From an uncultured Prevotella sp. (GTDB lineage: Bacteria; Bacteroidota; Bacteroidia; Bacteroidales; Bacteroidaceae), in NCBI GenBank assembly GCA_900548195.1, contig URJQ01000056.1, forward strand, positions 1 to 18,932: 18,932 nt of DNA, given 5' to 3'. Position numbers and translations under genes: made by a program. Positions 8,135-14,836 of this stretch are shown piece by piece. Position 1 is the first letter of the stretch, and each line of letters opens with the position of its first letter. The notes under the pieces are model-generated. The model was not told the origin of the DNA. It made no database searches and saw nothing but the letters and a program-made list of their open reading frames with translations.

Positions 8135-8165
8135 TTTGCTATCTCAGAAAAATGAAGTACCTTTG
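8135..8165 (+). promoter_or_regulatory. Bacteroidetes-type promoter for the SulP gene
   Basis: TTTG (8135-8138), a 19-bp spacer and TACCTTTG (8158-8165). Transcription from about 8172 would give a leader of nearly 60 nt before the ATG at 8229. Confidence 0.75.
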
Positions 8166-8228
8166 CATCTCCTTAAGAATTTAGTAATAACTTCATCATT
8201 TTAATACATTTAGGATAATAAACCTACC

Positions 8229-9917
8229 ATGGCTTTTATCGAGACAAACAACATCAAAGGCGATGTCTTCGGTGGCATCACAGCCGGTATCGTGGCACTC
8301 CCACTCGCACTGGCATTCGGTATTCAGGCATTTAGTGGCGTTGACAGTCCTGAAGCATCCAGCATGGGTGCCCTTGCAGGTCTTGTCGGAGCTACATTGC
8401 TCGGTTTCTTTGCAGCCCTCTTTGGCGGCACTCACTCACAGATTTCCGGCCCTACTGGCCCTATGACCGTCATCACCGCTTCCATCGTGAGCGGAGCATG
8501 GGCAAGTTCGCAGGGCAACATCTCCGCTGTAATTCTCTCCATGTCGCTTGCCGGCATCTTCTGCGGACTGTTTCAGGTTATCTTCGGACTTATCCGCATC
8601 GGTAAATACGTGCGTTATATCCCTTATCCTGTGCTCTCTGGATTCATGAGCGGCATCGGTGTCATCATCATCCTCCAGCAGATTTATCCTATCATAGGCA
8701 AGAAATCACCTGCCAGCACACTGGATATGATTATCAATTTCCCTGCCGCTCTGGCTGACGGAGTGAGCGTTATTGCCCTTGCCCTCGGACTTGCTTGCAT
8801 CTCGCTCATCGTCCTTGTGCCAAAGGTGACTAAGAAGGTGCCTGCCACTCTCGTTGCTCTTATCGCTGTGACCGTGGTTTCCCTCTTCACAAACCTCGAC
8901 TCTTCTCTGACCATCGGCAATATCCCTGCCAGTCTTCCTATGCCTTTCTTCACAAAGGTGCAGCTGAATGGCATCGACTGGGCTTCTGTACTTGAGGCTT
9001 CTCTCGTCCCTGGTCTGACCCTTGCTGGACTTGGCAGTATCGACACTCTGCTCACTTCTGTGGTTGCAGACAATATCACTAAGACCAAGCACAACTCAAA
9101 TCAGGAACTCATAGGTCAGGGTATTGGTAATGCTGTGGCTGGTTTGTTCTGCGGTCTTGCTGGTGCGGGCGCAACTATGCGTACTGTGGTGAATGTAAAG
9201 TCTGGTGGTCGCACTCAGATTAGCGGTATGATACACGCTGTCCTTCTGCTTGCCATCCTTCTCGGACTTGGTTCTCTCGTGAAATATGTACCACTCTCAG
9301 TTCTTGCTGGTATCCTTATCACCGTAGGATGGGGCATCATCGACTTCCGTGGATTTAAGGATATCCTCCGCATTCCTAAGTCTGACGCTTTCGTTATGAT
9401 GGTGGTATTCCTCATGACTGTATTTGTTGACCTGCTCACCGCTGTGGGAATCGGCATGGTAATCGCTTGCGTTCTCTTCATGAAGCGTGCTGGTGACCTC
9501 GTAGAAAACAGCTATAGCGCTAAGGCTCTCGACACATTCGACAAGGAAAGCCCATGGGAAGACGAGAAAGATATTCCTGAAGAAATCCGCAATCGCATAT
9601 ACATCGAGCGTCTTGATGGTCCTATCTTCTTCGGTAGTATCACTGGTTTCCAGCGTGTTATGCACGATATTCCTACCAATGTGAAGATTGTCATCATCCG
9701 TATGCGTCGCGTTCCTTTCATGGACCAGAGCGGTGTTTACGCTATGGAGACTGCTATCAAGGACCTTCAGGCCCAAGGCATAAAGGTGCTTATGACCATC
9801 ATACAGCCTCAGCCTCGCTATATGCTTGAGAATCATCATATCATCCCTATTCTCATTCCTAAGGAGAATACTTTCGAGACCTTCGAGGAATGTACTGAAT
9901 ATCTCAAAGGTCTGTAA
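8229..9917 (+). CDS. SulP family inorganic anion transporter with STAS domain
   Basis: A 562-residue membrane transporter. The N-terminal two thirds carry the SLC26/SulP core, beginning NIKGDVFGGITAGIVALPLALAFG with the family's early PxAxAFG-like motif, followed by about 12-14 hydrophobic segments. The C-terminal region (about 455-560) is a cytoplasmic STAS domain, recognisable from VKIVIIRMRRVPFMDQSGVYAME. The family moves sulfate, bicarbonate or dicarboxylates, usually with Na+ or H+; the substrate cannot be set here and there is no adjacent carbonic anhydrase or sulfate-assimilation gene. It has its own promoter, and two inverted repeats lie downstream, so it is probably monocistronic. 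Codon usage is biased as in pepD. Confidence 0.95.
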   Translation: MAFIETNNIKGDVFGGITAGIVALPLALAFGIQAFSGVDSPEASSMGALAGLVGATLLGFFAALFGGTHSQISGPTGPMTVITASIVSGAWASSQGNISAVILSMSLAGIFCGLFQVIFGLIRIGKYVRYIPYPVLSGFMSGIGVIIILQQIYPIIGKKSPASTLDMIINFPAALADGVSVIALALGLACISLIVLVPKVTKKVPATLVALIAVTVVSLFTNLDSSLTIGNIPASLPMPFFTKVQLNGIDWASVLEASLVPGLTLAGLGSIDTLLTSVVADNITKTKHNSNQELIGQGIGNAVAGLFCGLAGAGATMRTVVNVKSGGRTQISGMIHAVLLLAILLGLGSLVKYVPLSVLAGILITVGWGIIDFRGFKDILRIPKSDAFVMMVVFLMTVFVDLLTAVGIGMVIACVLFMKRAGDLVENSYSAKALDTFDKESPWEDEKDIPEEIRNRIYIERLDGPIFFGSITGFQRVMHDIPTNVKIVIIRMRRVPFMDQSGVYAMETAIKDLQAQGIKVLMTIIQPQPRYMLENHHIIPILIPKENTFETFEECTEYLKGL

Positions 9918-9936
9918 TCAACTGATGGTCTTGTCA

Positions 9937-10029
9937 TTTGGTGGTTATATTGTTTTGTAGAATGGTTGAATGCCATCATTGTTTGTAACTTATCAAACAA
10001 CGAAACAACAAAACAACATAACCACCAAA
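9937..10029. repeat. Long inverted repeat after sulP (22-bp arms)
   Basis: Arms at 9937-9958 and 10008-10029 (core TTTGGTGGTTAT / ATAACCACCAAA) pair with a single mismatch. Inside lies a smaller hairpin, TTGTTTG / CAAACAA. A T-run (10049-10054) follows about 20 nt later. The right side is A/C-rich, and ACAACATAACC is repeated at 10013-10023 and 10037-10047. It may act as a first terminator for sulP or be a degenerate mobile hairpin. Confidence 0.7.
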
Positions 10030-10063
10030 CAAACAGACAACATAACCGTTTTTTAATCCAACT

Positions 10064-10123
10064 AAAATAAATCATCCCTTCCCATACTCACGATTAAGAG
10101 TATGAAAAGGGATGATTTATTTT
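10064..10123. terminator. Bidirectional terminator between sulP and tetR
   Basis: Arms AAAATAAATCATCCCTT (10064-10080) and its exact complement (10107-10123) pair over 17 bp. After a 2-nt mismatch, CATACTC/GAGTATG adds 7 bp around an 8-nt loop. A and T tracts at both ends allow termination of both converging genes; the tetR stop lies 18 bp to the right. Confidence 0.88.
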
Positions 10124-10140
10124 CTCATTTTGCAATAAAA

Positions 10141-10764
10141 TCAGGACGGCACTTTCAGAAAAGTATCAATACGCTTAATGCCCTTTTCGGTGCAAACGCC
10201 ACGCAGAAGACTGCATACAAAACTGAGAAATATCTCTTTCATATCATAAGGTTTATAATCATCTTCAGTGCGGAAGAGCATGTGCATATCACGGGAAATC
10301 TTTACAAGCAAATCGTAATTCACATCATCGCGGAAATAACCTTCTTCTATTCCTTTTGCAAAGAACTCCTGATACTTGTCTTCATCTTGTCCTCGTATCA
10401 CCTTAAACCTCGCCGAGAGTCCAGGATAACGCGACAACTCACTAAAGAACAGCGGATTGGTGTTAACATACATCTCTGTATGCAGACGCAAAAACTCAAG
10501 CAGGAGATCCATAATATCATCCGTCTGCTTGGCAAATAGATCCATCTTCGTCTCCCACTCCTTGTAAGAATCCACTAAGACATCAAACAAGAGTTCCTCT
10601 TTGTTCTGGTATGTTTCATAAAGAGTACGCTTGCTTATCTTCATGGTTGAAGCAATGTCATCCATCTTCACGGCTTTGATACCATGAAGTGAAAAGGCCT
10701 TTCTTGCCACTGGAAGTATCTGCTGCTTCAAGTGTCTGTGCCTATTGGTCTGGCTTTCTTGCAT
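10141..10764 (-). CDS. TetR/AcrR family transcriptional regulator
   Basis: A 207-residue DNA-binding repressor. The N-terminal helix-turn-helix domain is clear: ILPVARKAFSLHGIKAVKMD, then DIASTMKISKRTLYETYQNK (about 30-50), the classic TetR pattern with a tyrosine-rich recognition helix. The C-terminal ligand-binding half (about 60-207) is mostly helical and not recognisable by ligand. The ATG at 10764 is used; a TTG two codons upstream is less likely. A 19-bp near-palindrome lies 48 bp upstream and suggests autoregulation. No efflux pump or enzyme operon is divergently placed, so its other targets are unknown. It ends against the bidirectional terminator shared with sulP. Confidence 0.93.
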   Translation of the reverse strand: MQESQTNRHRHLKQQILPVARKAFSLHGIKAVKMDDIASTMKISKRTLYETYQNKEELLFDVLVDSYKEWETKMDLFAKQTDDIMDLLLEFLRLHTEMYVNTNPLFFSELSRYPGLSARFKVIRGQDEDKYQEFFAKGIEEGYFRDDVNYDLLVKISRDMHMLFRTEDDYKPYDMKEIFLSFVCSLLRGVCTEKGIKRIDTFLKVPS

Positions 10765-10811
10765 AGGCAATAATGGGAAGATTAAGGTAAAACTTTCAAT
10801 TCAAGATTATT

Positions 10812-10830
10812 GGCATATCTCAGAGATGCC
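10812..10830. promoter_or_regulatory. Probable TetR operator (19-bp near-palindrome)
   Basis: GGCATATCTCAGAGATGCC is a 19-bp dyad with a single mismatched pair and a central C. Its size and its position 48 bp upstream of the tetR start fit a TetR-family operator. A weak -7-like box (TAATCTTG, minus strand, 10802-10809) lies next to it, so binding would overlap the promoter. Confidence 0.6.
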
Positions 10831-10854
10831 ACTTATATCGCTCATCTATATCAT

Positions 10855-10904
10855 TTTGCCCACAAAGTGAGAACGCTTCACGGCAATCTTACTTTGTGGG
10901 TAAA
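10855..10904 (-). terminator. Hairpin downstream of the DUF3127 gene, possible terminator
   Basis: CCCACAAAGT (10859-10868) and ACTTTGTGGG (10891-10900) pair perfectly, and the stem extends by about 4 pairs outward including one G-T. The loop is 22 nt. It lies 24 bp past the DUF3127 stop. There is no good U-run, so it may be a weak or factor-assisted terminator, or an mRNA end stabiliser. Confidence 0.5.
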
Positions 10905-10927
10905 TATTCAAAATGGGCAACTATTGT

Positions 10928-11356
10928 TTAAAATGGAAGGTCGTCAGCGCCTCCATCTGCTGGTGCCTCCGGCTGTGCAGGGAATGGAGCAGCTGGATTT
11001 ACAGTATTGTCAGCTACTGGAGCCTGAACTGGAGCGGCTGCAGCTACTGTTCCTGGGAATGGATTCTGTACGGCAGCAGCGGCATTTGGATCCACCTGAC
11101 GAACATCAAATGCACGAACACTGTTAAACCAACGTCCGTTATACTCATGAGCATCAATATCGAAAGCCACGAGAACTTCCTGACCTATCTGGATATTGAA
11201 GCGCTGAAGGCGGTCTGCTCCCAATACAGAGAAGACCATCTTTCTTGGGTATGTGTCATGTGTCTCAATGACAAAATCCTGAGCTACCCATTCACCACGC
11301 TGATTCGTACCACTACGCTGTGGCAGAGCTGTTATCACTTTTCCTTGTAATTCCAT
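10928..11356 (-). CDS. DUF3127 protein, SSB-like OB fold with acidic C-terminal tip
   Basis: A 142-residue protein of the Bacteroidetes DUF3127 family. Residues 1-90 form a compact beta-rich domain (MELQGKVITALP, QDFVIETHDTYPRKMVFSVL, VLVAFDIDAHEYNGRWFNSV) resembling an OB fold. Residues 91-135 are a low-complexity Ala/Pro/Val/Gln linker, and the last residues are GGADDLPF. This layout, and the DDLPF end in particular, copies the single-stranded DNA-binding protein SSB, whose acidic tip recruits repair and replication proteins. The function of the family is not established to my knowledge; ssDNA binding is inference. It is divergent from dnaN, with its own predicted promoter. Confidence 0.88.
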   Translation of the reverse strand: MELQGKVITALPQRSGTNQRGEWVAQDFVIETHDTYPRKMVFSVLGADRLQRFNIQIGQEVLVAFDIDAHEYNGRWFNSVRAFDVRQVDPNAAAAVQNPFPGTVAAAAPVQAPVADNTVNPAAPFPAQPEAPADGGADDLPF

Positions 11357-11422
11357 ATTTTATATTATATATAAGTTTCTTGATAATTATTGGGAATTTA
11401 TGTTTTTCACACATTCCGTCTG

Positions 11423-11455
11423 CGAAATTACTAAAATATTTTTAATTTAGACAAA
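11423..11455 (-). promoter_or_regulatory. Probable promoter for the DUF3127 gene
   Basis: On the minus strand TAATTTCG (11423-11430) is one base off TAnnTTTG, with TTTG (11452-11455) 21 bp upstream. The leader would be about 60 nt. It overlaps the divergent dnaN control region. Confidence 0.5.
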
Positions 11456-11494
11456 TTTCATGCGATTATTTTTCTAATTATGCCAAAACTTTTG

Positions 11495-11502
11495 TATCTT
11501 TG
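11495..11502 (+). promoter_or_regulatory. -7 box of the dnaN promoter
   Basis: TATCTTTG matches the -7 consensus exactly, 45 bp before the dnaN ATG. The -33 region at the right distance is only T-rich (TTTTTC), with no clean TTG. Confidence 0.6.
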
Positions 11503-11546
11503 TAACCTAAAACGGAAAGAAATAAAAATCAAAAAAAATATAAACT

Positions 11547-12671
11547 ATGAGATTCTCACTTTCAAGTACTGCACTTAGCAGCAAACTCAACATCCTAAGC
11601 AAAGTAATAAGCCCTAAGAACTCTATTTCCATTCTGGAGTGCTTCCTCTTTGAGATAAAGGATGGAAAACTGACACTCACCGCTTCCGACAACACAAATA
11701 TGATGAACTGCACTATGGATCTCATCGAATATGATTCTGATGGTTCATTCTGCGTACCTAACCGCATCATGCTCACTTCCGTAAAGGAACTTGCAGAGCA
11801 GCCTATCGTCTTTGACGTAAACCTCGAAGATAATAGCATAAAGATGAACTATATGAATGGCTCATACCGCATCTTCGGACAAAGCGCTAACGAGTATCCT
11901 CGCATGAAAGGACTTGAAGGCGAAGCCACTTCCACAGTCCTTCCTTCTGAAGTTCTCATCAATAATATCAACCGCACACTCTTTGCTACCGCACAGGATG
12001 AACTCCGAATGGTAATGAATGGTCTCTACTTCGACCTCAAAGAAGACTATATGGCCATCGTAGCAAGTGATGGACATAAGCTCGTAAGAAACCGTATTTA
12101 TGGTTGCAAGACAGAGACTCCTGCTTCATTCATCCTGCCAAAGAAGCCTGCTACATTGCTGCGCACCGTGCTTGCCGCTGATGGTTCGGACGTTACTATC
12201 CGCTTCAATCAGTCCAATGCTGAGGTAATATATAATGATGGTATGCTCTCTTGCAGACTTATCGAGGGCAAATACCCTAACTATAACAGCGTTATTCCAC
12301 AGGATAATCCTAACCGTCTCACTATTGACCGCAAGGCTCTTATCAGTGCTCTGCGTCGCGTAATGCCTTTTGCAAGTGAAAGTACACAGCTCGTAAAACT
12401 CAGAATCCAATATAACAGTCTCGAAATCAACTCTGAGGACATCGAATTTGCTACAAGTGCTCGTGAGAATGTGGTGTGTGAATACGGCGGTATGCCTATG
12501 AGCATCGGATTCAAGGGTAGCGCTCTCTATGAGATATGCAACAATCTGACCTCTGACGAGATAGTAATCGAGCTCGCTGACCCAGGTCGCGCCGGCATCA
12601 TCTCTCCTGCACAGCAGCCTGAAGGTGAAGACGTGCTCATGCTTATCATGCCTATGCTCCTCAACGACTAA
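11547..12671 (+). CDS. dnaN: DNA polymerase III subunit beta (sliding clamp)
   Basis: The ring-shaped processivity clamp that tethers DNA polymerase III and many repair proteins to DNA. The 374-residue length fits three repeated clamp domains. The start MRFSLSSTALSSKLNILSKVI matches the conserved N-terminus, SISILECFLFEIKDGKLTLTASD the first domain, and YMAIVASDGHKLVRNR the second-domain signature. The C-terminal LMLIMPMLLND corresponds to the end of the family, where MPMR is usual in other phyla. It has its own -7 box and an A-rich leader with no Shine-Dalgarno. The exonuclease gene follows after 237 bp that hold repeat array B. Confidence 0.97.
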   Translation: MRFSLSSTALSSKLNILSKVISPKNSISILECFLFEIKDGKLTLTASDNTNMMNCTMDLIEYDSDGSFCVPNRIMLTSVKELAEQPIVFDVNLEDNSIKMNYMNGSYRIFGQSANEYPRMKGLEGEATSTVLPSEVLINNINRTLFATAQDELRMVMNGLYFDLKEDYMAIVASDGHKLVRNRIYGCKTETPASFILPKKPATLLRTVLAADGSDVTIRFNQSNAEVIYNDGMLSCRLIEGKYPNYNSVIPQDNPNRLTIDRKALISALRRVMPFASESTQLVKLRIQYNSLEINSEDIEFATSARENVVCEYGGMPMSIGFKGSALYEICNNLTSDEIVIELADPGRAGIISPAQQPEGEDVLMLIMPMLLND

Positions 12672-12689
12672 GGTATTTGATTGGTATGG

Positions 12690-12830
12690 ACTATAGTTTT
12701 TGATTGCAAATGGCTTTGCTTTTGATTGAAAATGGCTATGCTTTTGATTGAAAATGGCTATGCTTTTGATTGCCAATGGCTTTGCTTGCAATCATCAATT
12801 GATAAAAGAATGGCTATCAAAAACTATAGT
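12690..12830. repeat. 15-bp inverted repeat enclosing array B
   Basis: ACTATAGTTTTTGAT (12690-12704) and its exact reverse complement (12816-12830) bracket the tandem array. The left arm overlaps the first array unit. Together they could fold into one long stem closing the whole array. Outside the arms, 12831-12908 shows no recognised element or promoter. Confidence 0.75.
12696..12785 (+). repeat. Array B: 22-bp tandem repeat, four clean units plus a partial
   Basis: Four head-to-tail 22-bp units occupy 12698-12785, built on TTTTGATTG, AATGGCT and TGC. Units 2 and 3 are identical; units 1 and 4 differ at a few bases. The GC before each T-tract falls at 12718, 12740, 12762 and 12784, with a GT counterpart at 12696. 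It begins 25 bp past the dnaN stop. The period is not a multiple of three, so it is not a simple peptide repeat. Confidence 0.9.
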
Positions 12831-12908
12831 TATGATTATCTACAACTGAGCAAGGTAATATATAGAACATTATTATTGGGTGGTAATCTACTATTCCACC
12901 TCACTACA

Positions 12909-13769
12909 ATGAAACTTAATCTCACTAAACCATTGGTCATCTTCGACCTTGAGACGACCGGTCTGGACATCAGCAAAGACAGGATTATCCAGATTTCATA
13001 CATCAAGGTAATGCCTGACGGCACAGAGAAAAGAGGCAATCACCTCGTCAATCCGGAGCGTTCTCTACCCCAGTTGGTAGTCGAACTGACAAGTATCACT
13101 GACGAGATGCTGGCTGACAAACCTACTTTCAAGCAGATTGCAGCCACTTTAGCACACGATTTTGAGGGCTGCGACTTCGCCGGTTTCAACTCAAACCGTT
13201 TCGATGTGCCTATGCTTGCTGAGGAATTTCTCCGTGCAGGACAGAATTATGACTTCTCCCGCTGTCGTCTCATCGACGCACAGACCATTTTCCATAAGAT
13301 GGAACGCAGAAATCTTGCTGCCGCATATAAGTTCTATTGCGGCAGAAAGATGGAAGATGACTTCCAAGCACACCTTGCTGACCAGGATACAGAAGCGACA
13401 TACAGAGTGCTTCAGGGCGAACTTGACATGTATGCTCCTGGCAAACAGGAAGAGGAAGAGCGTCAATTAGAGAATGATATGGACGTTCTGAATGAGTTCT
13501 CACGCCAAAATGATAACGTCGATTTCGCCGGAAGACTGGTGTGGGGCGACGTGAAAGGACCTGACGGAAAGCCTCTTCTCGACAAAAATGGAAAGCCACG
13601 AAAGCAGGAATACTTCAATTTCGGAAAATATAAAGGCTTCACAGTGGCTGACGTATTGCGTCGCGATCCAGGTTATTTCAGTTGGATGATGGCTGGCGAC
13701 TTCCCTCTTGAGACCAAACAATGGATGACTCGCATCAGAATGCGTGAGTCTGGACTCATGGGAAAGTAA
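12909..13769 (+). CDS. 3'-5' exonuclease, DnaQ/epsilon family with ExoX-like C-terminus
   Basis: A 286-residue DEDDh exonuclease. Exo I is FDLETTG with D13 and E15; Exo II is GFNSNRFDVPML; Exo III is HLADQD with the His and Asp five residues apart. After an acidic linker (about 182-196) comes a C-terminal module with FNFGKYKGFTVADVLRRDPGYFSWM, resembling the C-terminal domain of exodeoxyribonuclease X-like proteins. It may proofread or process 3' ends; it is not necessarily the replicative epsilon subunit. The ATG at 12909 is chosen because upstream in-frame starts would read through repeat array B and the family begins right before the FDLET motif. It lies in the dnaN-to-recN run. Confidence 0.92.
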   Translation: MKLNLTKPLVIFDLETTGLDISKDRIIQISYIKVMPDGTEKRGNHLVNPERSLPQLVVELTSITDEMLADKPTFKQIAATLAHDFEGCDFAGFNSNRFDVPMLAEEFLRAGQNYDFSRCRLIDAQTIFHKMERRNLAAAYKFYCGRKMEDDFQAHLADQDTEATYRVLQGELDMYAPGKQEEEERQLENDMDVLNEFSRQNDNVDFAGRLVWGDVKGPDGKPLLDKNGKPRKQEYFNFGKYKGFTVADVLRRDPGYFSWMMAGDFPLETKQWMTRIRMRESGLMGK

Positions 13770-13779
13770 GTCACTAAGC

Positions 13780-13889
13780 GCATTTTACGCCATTATCAGA
13801 TGCTCCTTACTGTATTATAAAGCGCATTTTGCAACATTATAAAGTGCTGCTTACTATATTACGGAGCGCATTCTGCAACATTATAATAA
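13780..13889 (+). repeat. Array C: five degenerate units at exact 22-bp spacing
   Basis: The GC core starts at 13780, 13802, 13824, 13846 and 13868. Odd units (1, 3, 5) read GCGCATT then T/C-rich sequence and CATTAT; even units (2, 4) read TGCT then CTTACT and TATTA, so the array also has a 44-bp higher order. It starts about 10 bp after the exonuclease stop, where coaBC would be expected, and runs into the region just before porD. Confidence 0.8.
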
Positions 13890-13927
13890 GTAAAAAAGAA
13901 TTGACTGTACTCGAAAAAAATAACTCA

Positions 13928-14833
13928 TTGATACGTACCATCGCTGTTATGGCGATGGTATGGTCATGTATTGTCCCTGCTTCAGCACAGGAATTGCTGG
14001 CTAAATTCACAGTCAACCGAAACGCAGTGCAGGGCACAGACAATGCTGTCTTTGAGAAATTCAAGGAGACTATCGAAGACTTCGTCAATCACAAGCAGTG
14101 GACCAACCTGCATTTTCAGGAGCATGAACGCATTCCTTGCAACTTTAATATCACGGTAAAGAAATACAATTCGGAGACAAACCTTTGGACTTGTACCGCT
14201 ATGATACAGGCAAGTCGCCCGGTATTCAATAGTTCCTACACCACCACATTCTACAGTAATAATGATGGAGACTTCAATTTCGAGTTCTCACAATTCGACC
14301 AACTGGAGTTTAATGAGGACGTAATAGACAATCAACTGACCGCTCTCATAGGCTATTATGCCTTCCTTATCATAGGACTTGACCTCGAAACATTCTCTCC
14401 TAACGGTGGAGAAGAGATATTGCAACGCTGCATGAACCTTACCAATAATGCGCAAAATCTCGCTTTTTCCGGATGGAAAGCATTCGACAATTCCAAAAAT
14501 CGCTTCGCAATAATCAATGATTACCTCGATGGGGCCATGGCTCCGTTCCGCCAACTGCAATATGATTACTACCGAAAAGGACTGGATGAAATGGCTAACA
14601 ACGTGGAACGTGGACGCACAGAGATTACCACCACCATAGAGAATAATCTGAAAAAGGCACATAATGACCGTCCTCTTTCGCTGTTACCACAAATCTGGAC
14701 GGAATTCAAGAAAGACGAACTTGCCAATATATATAAAGGTAAAGGAACGCAAAAGGAGAAAGAAAGCATATATGAAATTCTCCAAAGCATCAATGCTTCA
14801 CAAAATTCCCAATGGGAAAAGATCAAACAGTAA
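13928..14833 (+). CDS. porD: Type IX secretion system protein PorD (DUF4835)
   Basis: A secreted or periplasmic protein of about 301 residues belonging to DUF4835, named PorD and tied to the type IX secretion system of Bacteroidetes. From the TTG at 13928 it begins with a signal peptide, IRTIAVMAMVWSCIVPASAQ followed by ELLAKFTVN. Family segments include FVNHKQWTNLHFQEHERIPC, RPVFNSSYTTTFYSN and LIGYYAFLIIGLDLETFSP. There is no ATG upstream of the signal peptide: the choices are TTG 13928, TTG 13901 or ATG 13949, the last of which would cut the signal peptide short. TTG 13928 gives the best signal peptide and follows an A-rich tract. recN starts 3 bp after its stop, so the two are coupled. 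Confidence 0.85.
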   Translation: MIRTIAVMAMVWSCIVPASAQELLAKFTVNRNAVQGTDNAVFEKFKETIEDFVNHKQWTNLHFQEHERIPCNFNITVKKYNSETNLWTCTAMIQASRPVFNSSYTTTFYSNNDGDFNFEFSQFDQLEFNEDVIDNQLTALIGYYAFLIIGLDLETFSPNGGEEILQRCMNLTNNAQNLAFSGWKAFDNSKNRFAIINDYLDGAMAPFRQLQYDYYRKGLDEMANNVERGRTEITTTIENNLKKAHNDRPLSLLPQIWTEFKKDELANIYKGKGTQKEKESIYEILQSINASQNSQWEKIKQ

Positions 14834-14836
14834 ACC

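Noticed and set aside
10102..10539. A 145-residue plus-strand frame opposite tetR
   Set aside because: Begins in the bidirectional terminator and is antisense to a clear TetR gene.
12126..12791. A 221-residue minus-strand reading frame over dnaN and array B
   Set aside because: It is antisense to dnaN and starts in the repeat; its repeated residues come from the 22-bp units. No family resemblance.
12726..12908. N-terminal extension of the exonuclease through array B
   Set aside because: The extension is translated repeat sequence; the ATG at 12909 sits directly before the FDLET motif.
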